Below, piece after piece: positions 17,496-26,294 of a stretch of DNA of 60,561 bases. The notes beneath the pieces were generated by a model. The model made no database searches. It saw only the letters and a list, made by a program, of their open reading frames with translations, and had not been told where the DNA came from. Location of the stretch: the NCBI GenBank assembly GCA_014647715.1, contig BMPS01000005.1:1-60561 (forward strand). The letters are read 5' to 3'. How positions within the stretch are numbered: position 1 is the first letter of the stretch; each line of letters opens with the position of its first letter. Source of the DNA: Streptomyces cinereus. GTDB lineage: Bacteria; Pseudomonadota; Gammaproteobacteria; Pseudomonadales; Moraxellaceae. The translations under genes were made by a program, and so were the position numbers.

Positions 17496-18676
17496 TATGC
17501 TAATGCCTGATAAATTGCATTGACCACTTGCGCTTGCGAGGCTTCGCTTAAGTCATAATACAATGGCAAACTAATCGCTTGTGCATAGTAGCGCTCGGCA
17601 TGCGGAAAATCGCCTTGTTTAAAGCCCAACTTGGCATAATACGGCTGGGTATGCACTGGGATATAATGCACATTCACCCCGATATTTTGCGCCCGCAAAC
17701 TGTCAAACACTTGCTTACGCGTTTTGCCACTGTCTGCTGTCAGTTGAATGGGATATAAATGAAACCCCGAATAATTAGCAGGATTGCGATAAGGCAATAC
17801 AATCGGCAAATCTGTTAATAATTCATCATAACGCTTGGCAAGCTGATGACGGCGAGTGACAAAGTCATCCAAATGGTTCATTTGACTCACGCCCAATGCC
17901 CCTTGCAATTCGGTCATGCGATAGTTAAAGCCCAAATCAATTTGCTGATAATACCAACCACCGTCAGGTTCATGGGTCATTAGGTTGGCATCACGGGTGA
18001 TACCATGACTACGGAGTAGCTGCATTTTTTCCGCCAATGCCGGATCATTCGTTGTTGCCAGTCCGCCTTCTGCGGTGGTAATGATTTTGACAGGGTGAAA
18101 GCTAAACACGGTAATGTCGCTAAACTCACAATTGCCGATAGGTTGCTTGTGATATTTGCCACCAATGGCATGGGAGGCGTCCTCAATAACCTTAAAGCCA
18201 TATTGCTGTGATAGCGCATGAATGGCCGCCATATCACAGGGCTCACCGGTGAAATGTACGGGAATGACTATTTTTGGCAAGCGGTTTTCAGCATCGGCAA
18301 GCTGTAACTTTTCTTTCAAGGCGTTGATAGACATATTGAGTGTTAGCGGATCAATATCCACAAAATCAATGTTAGCACCACAGTACAATCCACAGTTGGC
18401 AGATGCGGTAAAGGTAATCGGCGTCGTCCACAGCCAGTCATCTTTACCCTTTTCATCTTGACCAAGCCCCAATGCCGAACAGGCAATATGTAGTGCTGAC
18501 GTTGCACTATTCACCGCCACGCCAAACTTTGCCCCCGTATAGGTAGCGACTCGTTCTTCAAACGCCGGTACTTGACTACCTTGGGTCAAAAAATCAGACT
18601 GTAGCACGGCGACCACCGCATCAATATCAGTTTGGGTGATATGCTGACGACCGTAAGGGATAAATTGATTTGCCAT
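17495..18676 (-). CDS. pseC: PseC aminotransferase
   Basis: PseC is the PLP-dependent UDP-4-amino-4,6-dideoxy-N-acetyl-beta-L-altrosamine transaminase, second step of Pse synthesis. The 393-aa product has the DegT/DnrJ/EryC1 fold: IPYGRQHITQTDIDAV at the N-terminus, VNSATSALHIACSALG near 56, EDASHAIGG near 160 and the PLP lysine in SFHPVKIITTAEGG near 195. Length is normal. It lies downstream of pseB across a 54-nt gap that contains a 15-bp tandem repeat. Confidence 0.93.
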   Translation of the reverse strand: MANQFIPYGRQHITQTDIDAVVAVLQSDFLTQGSQVPAFEERVATYTGAKFGVAVNSATSALHIACSALGLGQDEKGKDDWLWTTPITFTASANCGLYCGANIDFVDIDPLTLNMSINALKEKLQLADAENRLPKIVIPVHFTGEPCDMAAIHALSQQYGFKVIEDASHAIGGKYHKQPIGNCEFSDITVFSFHPVKIITTAEGGLATTNDPALAEKMQLLRSHGITRDANLMTHEPDGGWYYQQIDLGFNYRMTELQGALGVSQMNHLDDFVTRRHQLAKRYDELLTDLPIVLPYRNPANYSGFHLYPIQLTADSGKTRKQVFDSLRAQNIGVNVHYIPVHTQPYYAKLGFKQGDFPHAERYYAQAISLPLYYDLSEASQAQVVNAIYQALA

Positions 18677-18694
18677 AATATTTGCCCAAGGGGG

Positions 18695-18724
18695 TTGGTT
18701 ATCAAGTGGTTTGTTATCAAGGGT
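18695..18724. repeat. Two 15-bp tandem repeats between pseB and pseC
   Basis: TTGGTTATCAAGTGG is followed directly by TTTGTTATCAAGGGT. The pair fills most of the gap between the pseB stop and the pseC start. Confidence 0.75.
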
Positions 18725-18730
18725 TAGCGA

Positions 18731-19729
18731 TTAAATTTTACCAATTTTTGCTTTGTTGGTTTCAATCCATTCTTGTAGTTGCCCAGTTGTCATCCACTCA
18801 CTGTTATTATCACTGGCGTACACAAAACCTTCTGGCACCTTAACACCATCTTTGATACGCTCAGGCGTCTCATCCCAGCCATTAATCGCAGGCAAGATTT
18901 TAAAATGCTCAGGATATTCGTAGGTATGAAAAGAATCTTCAGCACTAATCATTTGCTCATGCAATTTCTCGCCAGGACGAATACCAATGATTTTTTGCTC
19001 GGCAGTGGCAGAAACGGCAGTTGCCAAATCTGGCATAGTCATGGATGGAATTTTTTTGACATAAATTTCGCCGCCCACCATGTCGTCAAACGCATGCCAA
19101 ACCAGCTCCACGCCTTGCTCAAGCGAAATCATAAAACGGGTCATACGCGGGTCTGTGATGGTCAGTACGCCACTGTCTTTAATGGATAGAAAATACGGAA
19201 TCACCGAGCCACGACTCCCCATGACATTGCCATAACGTACCACCGAAAAGCGTGTGCCATGCTCACCTGAATAGGCGTTGCCTGCGACAAACAGTTTGTC
19301 CGATGCCAATTTGGTCGCGCCATACAGATTCACTGGACTAGATGCTTTGTCAGTCGATAAGGCAACGACTTTTTTCACCCCTTTATCAATACAGGCATCA
19401 ATTAAATTCATTGCGCCGTTGATATTGGTTTTGACACATTCAAATGGATTATATTCGGCGGTTGGCACGATTTTGGTTGCTGCGGCATGCACCACATAAT
19501 CCACCCCATCAAGTGCTCGATATAGACGGTCTTTATCACGCACATCACCGATAAAAAAACGTACACGGGGGTCGCCTTGATACAGTTTTGCCATTTCCCA
19601 CTGTTTCATCTCATCACGCGAGAGGATAATCAATTTTTTGGGATTGTATTTTTCAAGCGTCATCGGCACAAAGGTATGCCCAAATGAGCCTGTCCCGCCT
19701 GTCACTAGAATGGTTGAATTGGTTAACAT
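18731..19729 (-). CDS. pseB: UDP-GlcNAc 4,6-dehydratase (inverting) PseB
   Basis: PseB starts pseudaminic acid synthesis by 4,6-dehydration and C5 inversion of UDP-GlcNAc. The 332-aa short-chain dehydrogenase-type protein has the NADP-binding motif VTGGTGSFGHTF at about 9-20, HAAATKIVPTAEYNPFE near 81 and the catalytic STDKASSPVNLYGATK at 125-140 with Asp127, Lys128, Tyr136 and Lys140. The ALSTDKA form is typical of PseB rather than larger membrane dehydratases. It is the first pse gene, 39 nt after the sugar transferase gene. Confidence 0.94.
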   Translation of the reverse strand: MLTNSTILVTGGTGSFGHTFVPMTLEKYNPKKLIILSRDEMKQWEMAKLYQGDPRVRFFIGDVRDKDRLYRALDGVDYVVHAAATKIVPTAEYNPFECVKTNINGAMNLIDACIDKGVKKVVALSTDKASSPVNLYGATKLASDKLFVAGNAYSGEHGTRFSVVRYGNVMGSRGSVIPYFLSIKDSGVLTITDPRMTRFMISLEQGVELVWHAFDDMVGGEIYVKKIPSMTMPDLATAVSATAEQKIIGIRPGEKLHEQMISAEDSFHTYEYPEHFKILPAINGWDETPERIKDGVKVPEGFVYASDNNSEWMTTGQLQEWIETNKAKIGKI

Positions 19730-19768
19730 AGTGCGCTACCTATTATGGCTAAAGTTATTTGTCGCAGT

Positions 19769-21034
19769 TTATCTAGCCCCAAAACCTGTCAGCATGGTTT
19801 GAATGGTTTTGAGTACAATCAAGATATCTAATGCAAAAGAAATATGTTTAATATAATAAAAATCGTACTGTACCTTAAGCGCTGTCTCATCGGTATCACT
19901 GGCATAGCCTTGTGTGACCTGCGCCCATCCAGAAATACCGGGTTTGACGATATGTCGATAATTATAAAAAGGGATGGTTTTTTCAAAAGTTTTGACAAAA
20001 CTTAGCTGTTCAGGTCTCGGTCCAATCAGGCTCATATCGCCTTTGAGCACATTCAAAAATTGCGGCAGTTCATCGATACGGGTTTTACGAATAAACTTAC
20101 CGACTTTAGTCACACGAGGGTCATTTTGTTGCGCCAGTTTTGCCCCGTTTTTTTCTGAGTCAAAGCGCATACTGCGAAATTTATAGATTTTAAACAATTT
20201 GCCGCCTTGCCCGACCCGCTCTTGGACAAATATGGCTTTACCTGGACTTTCCAAACGTATCGCAATGACAGTGATCACCGCAATCAGCAATACCAAGGGT
20301 GAGACCAATAAAATCGCTATAATATCAATCAGTTGTTTAAACCATAAATAGGTTTGCGATGGCAACAGCGAGCCCAACTCGTTTTCATACAAATGATGAA
20401 TCGGCAGACGACCTGTCAAAGACTCATACACTTGGCGGTTATTATACACCGGTCTGCCCTGTAACGTTTGCTCGGTTAAAAATCGCTGCCAGTCTTCATC
20501 GAGTGCAGGTGATGACAGGTCTGCTACTATCGCTTGCACTTTTTTGGATTGTATGGCATCTAAGTGCGGTTTTTCGAGGCGTAACCAACGGATTTGAAAA
20601 ATCGCTTCAAAGTTTTGACAATGTCCCAGTGGAATATACGCCATATAAGGTTGGTGCGCTTTTTGCTCAAGTAAAAACGATAAAAAGAAAAACACTGCCC
20701 CGATAACGCCCGATAAGCCAAAATAATATAGCGAATACGGCAGCCGAAAAACGATAATCACCATGCCTAACAGCATCATTACCAACAATAAGGTTGGCAA
20801 CACAAAACTGATGGAGCGTTGACCTGGAAACTGGGTGAGTTTGCGCAGACCAAGGGTGACTAGCAAGACACCCAAGGTGGCTAACACCATACTATTAAAC
20901 TCAGTAATCAGCCAGCGCCCCTGCAAGAAGCGCATTCGCCACATCAGCAACGCCGGCAAAATTACCACCACCCCCCAACCCACGATAAGTCGGAACGCGA
21001 TATTTTGCCATACTAAAAAAATTACCCGCTGCAT
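19769..21034 (-). CDS. Polyprenyl-phosphate sugar transferase
   Basis: A 421-aa initiating phosphoglycosyltransferase of the WbaP/WcaJ type, which loads the first sugar phosphate onto undecaprenyl phosphate. The N-terminal half has about four membrane segments and a CoA-binding-like domain; the C-terminal half is the bacterial sugar transferase domain with IRLESPGKAIFVQERVG near 262, YKFRSMRFD near 285 and TRIDELPQFLNVLKGDMSLIGPRPE near 320-345. The substrate sugar is unknown. It shares one base with the pglL stop, so synthesis and transfer of the glycan are coupled. Confidence 0.9.
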   Translation of the reverse strand: MQRVIFLVWQNIAFRLIVGWGVVVILPALLMWRMRFLQGRWLITEFNSMVLATLGVLLVTLGLRKLTQFPGQRSISFVLPTLLLVMMLLGMVIIVFRLPYSLYYFGLSGVIGAVFFFLSFLLEQKAHQPYMAYIPLGHCQNFEAIFQIRWLRLEKPHLDAIQSKKVQAIVADLSSPALDEDWQRFLTEQTLQGRPVYNNRQVYESLTGRLPIHHLYENELGSLLPSQTYLWFKQLIDIIAILLVSPLVLLIAVITVIAIRLESPGKAIFVQERVGQGGKLFKIYKFRSMRFDSEKNGAKLAQQNDPRVTKVGKFIRKTRIDELPQFLNVLKGDMSLIGPRPEQLSFVKTFEKTIPFYNYRHIVKPGISGWAQVTQGYASDTDETALKVQYDFYYIKHISFALDILIVLKTIQTMLTGFGAR

Positions 21035-22833
21035 TATGGTTTGAGTCCTGTTTTTTCAGGATTGGCGTCACGCCATTGTTGAAACTCACGGTATAAAGCG
21101 GCAAATGTCGCAGGATCTTGTTTGGCAAGATTGCCCAAGTCAGTATCTACATTATCACAATCCGACAAATTTTTTACCATGACACAAGCCGCTTCGATAT
21201 GTTTTAATGCCGCTTGCTGGTCACCTTTATAGGCTAAAAACTGTGCATAAGCTAATATATTATACTGGGAAGAATCAGTATTTAGCACCTCTTCAAAGAT
21301 GGCTTCTTTGACGCTTGCTTGATGACGGTTAATCGGCACTTGCATGGCAAGGATGCGGTCATGATAAGCGCTAAAGCCAAACACCTCATTTTGGTAGTCA
21401 ATTCCTTTGTCTTGGTTTAGATGATTGGTATGCTTGATAAAGCGATTATAATCCAAATAATTGAGATGAAAATATTGCCAAATATAGTAGCCTGACAACA
21501 TCGCCAAACCAAGCATAATAATAGACATGGCTTTTCTTAGTTTGCTTTGCCACACAAGTTGCCATTTGGTCTGTTCAATCAACGCCAAAAACAAGGCAAA
21601 AACCGCAAGATAGCGAAAATACCATAACGGATATTCGACACTGGCATACAAGATACTTGCGATGACAAATGCCAGTGCAATCGCGCTTTCGCTGCTATGG
21701 CGCAGATGAATCGCCCGTACCAGTAGCCAAACAATTGGCACAAAGCATAGCGCACCGAGCACACCTAGCTCCGCCAAAATCATGGTGGCAAAATTGTGGG
21801 AATGGTCGGCAATCTCTGGCCATTTAAAATATTGTGCATAATCAACGCTTGCGCCCATGTAGTTGTTCCAGCCGACCCCGGTGAGTACATGGTCATGAAA
21901 TATCATCATGGCGCGTTCGCTCATCGCCGAGCGGTTCCCCTGCCCGCCCGCCATACGGCTCACCGCCCCAAGCTGATTAGCACTGCTATAATTACTAATC
22001 CAGCTTGCGCCCATATAGTACAGCACAAATACAATAAGACCAAAAACGCTAGCCGATAATTTGCTTTTCCACGCTATCGGCTGGGTCAAAAAGAAAATGG
22101 GAATCACCGCCAGCATCATCACCAGACCCGCCCGACTTTGTGTCAAGGCAAGCCCGATGGTAAATATCACAAACAATAGCATCAAGCCAAACCGCGCATA
22201 TTGTCGGTATCGACCAATGAGCCACTGCGGCGCATTTAACCTTTCTTGAAACGACTGCTGCAGCTGATACAGCACCCCACACAGCGCCAACACAAACGCG
22301 TAGCCTGCGTGGTTGGCTTGCCCAAAGTTGCCATCATAGCGTCCGCCATTGGCATTACCGCGCGCAATCACCCAACCTTTATAATCAATCTGATAGCCGC
22401 TCATCTGCATCATTTGAATCATAAAGGTGATGATTGCCATGAGATATACTGCAATAAACAGGCTGTTTAATAAATTCGCTTTATTTTCAATATTACTGCC
22501 TATCAACGCAGTCAAGGCAACGACCAGCAAGCTTATCACCGGAAAGATTAAGGCATCAGGGTAAGCGATAGGATTGAATAATGGCTGACATACAATCAAT
22601 AGCGCTAGCAGCAACCAACTAAGCACAGATTTGCTCAATTTTGTAATCGGGTTTTGCCAAAAAAAAGCCGCGACTGCCAAACTCACAAACCCAAATGCGG
22701 TGGCATTGACGACAAAATCCCGCCCCAGTGGCGAGTGCCAAGGCATGAGGTACGTCAAAATGGCTAACCCCATGAATAGGGTAAATAGACGAATATCTTG
22801 ATTGGGGGTTTGGGGTGGCGTAGATGACAGCAT
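21034..22833 (-). CDS. pglL: PglL-type O-oligosaccharyltransferase
   Basis: A 599-aa polytopic membrane protein with about 11-12 helices and a C-terminal soluble-looking tail (from about 480). It fits the PglL family (PglL_A N-terminal region, Wzy_C core, Wzy_C_2 C-terminus), which transfers lipid-linked glycans en bloc to Ser/Thr of periplasmic proteins. Landmarks: FGQANHAGYAFVLALCG near 170, HDHVLTGVGWNNY near 310 and DHSHNFATMILAELGVLG near 337, with the His residues expected in the active loop. It is followed without a gap by the sugar transferase and pse genes. It could alternatively be a ligase or polymerase, but size and domain order favour PglL. Confidence 0.85.
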   Translation of the reverse strand: MLSSTPPQTPNQDIRLFTLFMGLAILTYLMPWHSPLGRDFVVNATAFGFVSLAVAAFFWQNPITKLSKSVLSWLLLALLIVCQPLFNPIAYPDALIFPVISLLVVALTALIGSNIENKANLLNSLFIAVYLMAIITFMIQMMQMSGYQIDYKGWVIARGNANGGRYDGNFGQANHAGYAFVLALCGVLYQLQQSFQERLNAPQWLIGRYRQYARFGLMLLFVIFTIGLALTQSRAGLVMMLAVIPIFFLTQPIAWKSKLSASVFGLIVFVLYYMGASWISNYSSANQLGAVSRMAGGQGNRSAMSERAMMIFHDHVLTGVGWNNYMGASVDYAQYFKWPEIADHSHNFATMILAELGVLGALCFVPIVWLLVRAIHLRHSSESAIALAFVIASILYASVEYPLWYFRYLAVFALFLALIEQTKWQLVWQSKLRKAMSIIMLGLAMLSGYYIWQYFHLNYLDYNRFIKHTNHLNQDKGIDYQNEVFGFSAYHDRILAMQVPINRHQASVKEAIFEEVLNTDSSQYNILAYAQFLAYKGDQQAALKHIEAACVMVKNLSDCDNVDTDLGNLAKQDPATFAALYREFQQWRDANPEKTGLKP

Positions 22834-22857
22834 AGGATTTTCGTATGGGTTAAACGC

Positions 22858-22889
22858 AAAAATGCTAAACGGGGTAGTTTAGCATTTTT
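22858..22889 (-). terminator. Strong terminator after the second pilin
   Basis: A perfect 13-bp inverted repeat, AAAAATGCTAAAC and its complement, with a 6-nt loop lies between the second pilin and pglL. It has T-runs on both strands but only minus-strand genes are near. It separates pilin transcription from the pglL-pse operon, so pglL probably has its own start. Confidence 0.85.
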
Positions 22890-22978
22890 CTTATCTTATA
22901 GTCATATTGAAGAAAAAATTTTGAGTTAATTTAACACTTTATTATTTTCATAAGCTTTAGCATACTATCATGACTAAA

Positions 22979-23464
22979 TTAGTTAATAATATTATCGAAG
23001 TTACAGTTTGAACCAAGGTATTTTTGCTCGATATTAGACTTACAGTACCAGCTACCATTGCTATTTCTTTCCCAAACAATTTTTTTACCATGAATTAATG
23101 GTGAGGTCTGGTTAGATATAGTAGCGGTGATGGTAGATTGTTGGGTTAAAGGATTTGTAATTTGTGCAACACCAGTATTGTCAGGCAATACAATCCCTAC
23201 TTGAGAATTACCTTGAATAATATTAGATGGCGATGCCCTAGGGTCGCATTCGTTAGCTCCCAAACCTATATTAATAACACCATTATTAAGACAGTCTTCT
23301 ACTGACAATCTAAGCTCGCCAATCTCACCAATAATTCTACCTGCCTGTACTTTAACCATATAATTTTGGTATTGGGCTATAGCAATAGCGGATAAAATGC
23401 CAATGATAGCAATGACTATCATTAATTCTACTAGAGTAAATCCTGTATTATTTTTATATACCAT
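22979..23464 (-). CDS. Second type IV pilin (PilA paralogue)
   Basis: A 161-aa class IVa pilin. After a short leader, the processing site [17 protein letters not shown] with Glu at +5 is intact. The mature N-terminus is pilA-like, but the usual AIPQYQNY is AIAQYQNY, losing the helix-kinking proline. A C-terminal Cys pair (near 143 and 154) suggests the pilin disulfide loop. It ends in Asn-Ile-Ile-Asn, not Ser. The gene is AT-rich like its neighbour, and no sigma54 promoter is visible upstream. It may be an alternative or minor pilin; expression is uncertain. Confidence 0.85.
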   Translation of the reverse strand: MVYKNNTGFTLVELMIVIAIIGILSAIAIAQYQNYMVKVQAGRIIGEIGELRLSVEDCLNNGVINIGLGANECDPRASPSNIIQGNSQVGIVLPDNTGVAQITNPLTQQSTITATISNQTSPLIHGKKIVWERNSNGSWYCKSNIEQKYLGSNCNFDNIIN

Positions 23465-23593
23465 TATGGGTAAAGCCCTTTAAAATATAATATTGTATTG
23501 CTCAGCAATTTACTTTAAATCCTCACCATGACGAAATCGAGCATAATTTATATATCTTGTTTTGGATAATACACCATATAATCTATACAAAAA

Positions 23594-24982
23594 TCATTCC
23601 ATGTTCACCAAATGAGCATTTGACCAAAATCTAGGTCCTAACGAGGGGCTAGAATTCACCATCCCTTTATCATTTCCATATTGAAAAAAACTATCTGAGA
23701 TAATAAAGAGAATTATCAAGATAAAGCCTAATCCCCATTTTAAAATCTTTATTTCTTTAACATCATTAAATTTATTAAGTGTGAGGAAATAAATAGACCT
23801 ACTATTTAGATTTATTCGTATGTTACTCATGACAAAGCAAAAATAAATTAGCATAGTCACTTGGCTAACTGGATATACATGCGCGCCTGATAGTAACATA
23901 TTAACTAATAGCGCTATAGAACCTGCAAATAATATTGCAGGAACTTGTGAACGTTTATTAAATACCCATCGAACAATACAAACAATTAAAAAGCTGATAA
24001 GCAGCCCTGTCACTCCCCATTCAACAACTAATTGTACAATAAGATTATGGGGATGACCGATTTTTAAAGGGTTAATTTCTTCAGCAAAAACGAAATTCCC
24101 ACCACCAAGACCTTTAAACGGATTTTGTAACCATTGATACCAAGAACCAATCCACATCCGCCACCGTGTACCATCTTCTCCTCGCAGAACAGTATATTGA
24201 ATAGCAGAAGTATCAAAGCGTCTAATGATTTGATATAAAATAAAGCTAATAAATATACTTGCAACTGGCTGCAATATCTTTTGATAGCCTTTAGGATAAA
24301 ATAACACGATAGCGATTAAACCAACACTAATCCCTAACCAATTAGCACGAGCAGCATCTAGCCATAAAGTTAAAAGAAAAAAACTGGCGATTAAAATTGT
24401 GGTTTTTGAAAATCTTTTTAGAAAACTAGGTTGATACCATAATAAAAATATTAAAGGTAATAATGCATCATCGTAATAACGAATATTAGTAAATAGTCCA
24501 TGCCAGACTAATGGCACATCAGCAGTAATGTATAAGTAGTACCCCACCAATAACCATATTGTACAACCTAAGGGACTAAGCGCAACGATTGCAATTGCTA
24601 ATTCTACTTTTGGTCTTGGAAGTTGAATCATTAAAAGGTAGACGAAATAGCTATAACATAATAAGGCACCCATCATTGACATATCTAATAAAGCCAGTAA
24701 ACTATTTTTAGAAAAGTAAATGATGATAAGAGTATATATCGACAATAAGAAAATGGTCAGGAGTACGCATTTTGATGTTTTAATAGTTATTATGTTGAAA
24801 CGTAGAATTCCATATATAAAACTTAATAACAGTATTAAACATTCTTGTAACCGCCAACTATCAATCATGTTATGCATCCATTCACTACTAAAGCCAAAGA
24901 ATGCCCCACTAATAAATACAAGCGGCAAACATAAAAAAATGTAATCCCAGTCCATGTATTTCATTATTTTTCTCGATTGCAT
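23594..24982 (-). CDS. Wzy-family oligosaccharyltransferase, TfpO-like
   Basis: A 462-aa membrane protein with about 10-12 helices and a large periplasmic loop containing GTRWRMWIGSWYQWL, GLGGGNFVFAEE and the GHPHNLIVQLVVEWG motif at about 260-320, the arrangement of the O-antigen ligase/O-OTase (Wzy_C) superfamily. It lies directly downstream of pilA, the position of TfpO/PilO pilin glycosyltransferases in Pseudomonas and Acinetobacter. I infer a pilin-dedicated transferase; a Wzy polymerase is the alternative. The gene is visibly more AT-rich than the flanking operons, suggesting transfer together with the pilin. A terminator precedes it, so expression would come from read-through or its own promoter. 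Confidence 0.78.
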   Translation of the reverse strand: MQSRKIMKYMDWDYIFLCLPLVFISGAFFGFSSEWMHNMIDSWRLQECLILLLSFIYGILRFNIITIKTSKCVLLTIFLLSIYTLIIIYFSKNSLLALLDMSMMGALLCYSYFVYLLMIQLPRPKVELAIAIVALSPLGCTIWLLVGYYLYITADVPLVWHGLFTNIRYYDDALLPLIFLLWYQPSFLKRFSKTTILIASFFLLTLWLDAARANWLGISVGLIAIVLFYPKGYQKILQPVASIFISFILYQIIRRFDTSAIQYTVLRGEDGTRWRMWIGSWYQWLQNPFKGLGGGNFVFAEEINPLKIGHPHNLIVQLVVEWGVTGLLISFLIVCIVRWVFNKRSQVPAILFAGSIALLVNMLLSGAHVYPVSQVTMLIYFCFVMSNIRINLNSRSIYFLTLNKFNDVKEIKILKWGLGFILIILFIISDSFFQYGNDKGMVNSSPSLGPRFWSNAHLVNME

Positions 24983-24993
24983 AATAACTTAAT

Positions 24994-25017
24994 AAAAAAG
25001 CACATCCGAAGATGTGC
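24994..25017 (-). terminator. Terminator after pilA
   Basis: On the minus strand GCACATC and its complement form a perfect 7-bp stem closed by a TTCG tetraloop and followed by six T. It sits 26 nt after the pilA stop and before the oligosaccharyltransferase gene, so the abundant pilin transcript should mostly stop here. Confidence 0.92.
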
Positions 25018-25043
25018 CTGTATAAACTTATTAACGTTATTAA

Positions 25044-25496
25044 TTATGAACCTGAACCTGGGCAACCAGCTGGTGCGTATTTGGCAGGAGCAGTAGTTGC
25101 ACAAGACCATGAACCAGTATTCGTACGAGTCCAAGTAACTGTCTTCGCAGTGCCACTGGTCAGAGTAGAAGCTGCACTACCAGAGAAAGTACCTACAATA
25201 GTACCAGTTTCAGATAATGGTGCAGTATTATTACCGTTATTATCAATGCCTGGCGTTGTTTGTGTCAAGATATTTGAGTTAGTCCAACCTAGATTACATG
25301 AGCCGGCAGCGGTTTTGCCATCATTTAGGCAAGTTTCATAAGCAGTCTTAATAGCACCAAGCTCACCCATGGCACGGCTTACTTGCGATTTAGCAATGTA
25401 ATTTTGATATTGTGGAATGGCAATCGCCGCCAAAATACCAATAATAGCGATAACAATCATTAATTCAATCAGGGTAAAACCTTTTTGAGCGTTCAT
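25044..25496 (-). CDS. pilA: Major type IV pilin PilA
   Basis: A 150-aa class IVa pilin, the main subunit of the pilus fibre used for twitching, adhesion and natural transformation. A six-residue leader precedes the PilD cleavage site ([13 protein letters not shown]) with Glu5, and [11 protein letters not shown] follows. Cys residues near 57 and 67 and near 131 and 144 are candidates for disulfides; the last pair frames the D-region. The protein is rich in Thr/Ser/Asn and ends GCPGSGS, a C-terminal serine like that glycosylated by TfpO. A sigma54 promoter precedes it and a strong terminator follows. Confidence 0.93.
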   Translation of the reverse strand: MNAQKGFTLIELMIVIAIIGILAAIAIPQYQNYIAKSQVSRAMGELGAIKTAYETCLNDGKTAAGSCNLGWTNSNILTQTTPGIDNNGNNTAPLSETGTIVGTFSGSAASTLTSGTAKTVTWTRTNTGSWSCATTAPAKYAPAGCPGSGS

Positions 25497-25526
25497 AATG
25501 AACTCCTATTTTTGAGTGTATAAAAT

Positions 25527-25567
25527 GGATAACTTAATCATATAGTTAATTATGTAGCCAGTTATCC
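25527..25567 (-). promoter_or_regulatory. Inverted repeat in the pilA leader
   Basis: A perfect 8-bp inverted repeat, GGATAACT and AGTTATCC, with a 25-nt spacer lies in the predicted 120-nt untranslated leader of pilA, 31 nt upstream of the start codon. It could be an mRNA hairpin or an operator; the sequence alone does not decide. Confidence 0.5.
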
Positions 25568-25630
25568 AAGTAAATGAGTGAATCTGCAAAGTTTTGCTAA
25601 CTCTCACTTTGCCTTGGTAATACAATCACT

Positions 25631-25646
25631 GCAGTTTGTGTGCCAA
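25631..25646 (-). promoter_or_regulatory. Sigma54 promoter of pilA
   Basis: On the minus strand TTGGCAC and a TGC element have the exact GG-N10-GC spacing of a -24/-12 promoter. It would start transcription near 25619, giving a leader of about 120 nt. Sigma54 with the PilS/PilR two-component system controls pilA in Pseudomonas and Moraxella relatives; pilR/pilS are not in the window. The rest of the gap up to 25877 shows no gene. Confidence 0.82.
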
Positions 25647-25877
25647 CTACATTTTTTAGCCAAATTAACACTAATATGCCTTCTACTTTGCTATTAATTT
25701 AAAAATCATTTAGTGCGTCGAGGATTATCTAAGCGCAAAGTTTTTTCAACCCTCTCAATTTATTCATTTATCCCTATGTTACTGTCATAGAAGTGACAAT
25801 ATTTGTCACTATTTTATATCACCCAACCTAAATATTGTCCATACTGCCAAAAATTGTTCAATGCTTAGCTTAATAAG

Positions 25878-26294
25878 CTAGTTATTCCACTCTTGACCTG
25901 TACCACATGAGGTATTTCGGCATTTTATCCCTTGAGCATTTAACGTGAGCGTACCATCATTTGCCATCTGCGATGAACTAACAGGTGTGGCTGTAATTGT
26001 CCAACGGTCAGTGAGGGGGGTGGGTGATAGGGTGATGGTATATAATGCTGTACCACTTCTAGGGAAGCTCCCATTTAGTCCCGTGCCTGCGTTAGTATAA
26101 CTGCCTTGTGCCAGTTTACGCGATTCAATTTGCGAGGCGATATTTTGCATTTCTGTCATCATATCAGTGCGTTTAGTCTTGATGACGTAGCGTTGATAAC
26201 TGGGATAAGCAATCGCCGCCAATATACCGATGAGCGCGACCACTATCATGAGTTCGATTAGGGTAAAGCCTTGCTGGCTATATCGATTTTTCAT
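25878..26294 (-). CDS. pilE: PilE-like minor pilin
   Basis: A 138-aa minor pilin with leader and processing site [19 protein letters not shown] and [11 protein letters not shown] after it, matching the PilE family that primes or caps the pilus. A Cys pair (in [10 protein letters not shown]) lies near the C-terminus. The ATG at 26294 overlaps the preceding stop as TAATG and has GGAG 8 nt upstream; an ATG 6 nt earlier is too close to that site. It ends the minor pilin operon. Confidence 0.85.
   Translation of the reverse strand: MKNRYSQQGFTLIELMIVVALIGILAAIAYPSYQRYVIKTKRTDMMTEMQNIASQIESRKLAQGSYTNAGTGLNGSFPRSGTALYTITLSPTPLTDRWTITATPVSSSQMANDGTLTLNAQGIKCRNTSCGTGQEWNN

Noticed and set aside
22979-25496. 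Invertible pilin segment as in Moraxella bovis
   Set aside because: Both pilin genes lie on the same strand, no recombinase gene is nearby and I see no inverted recombination sites at the pilin N-termini.
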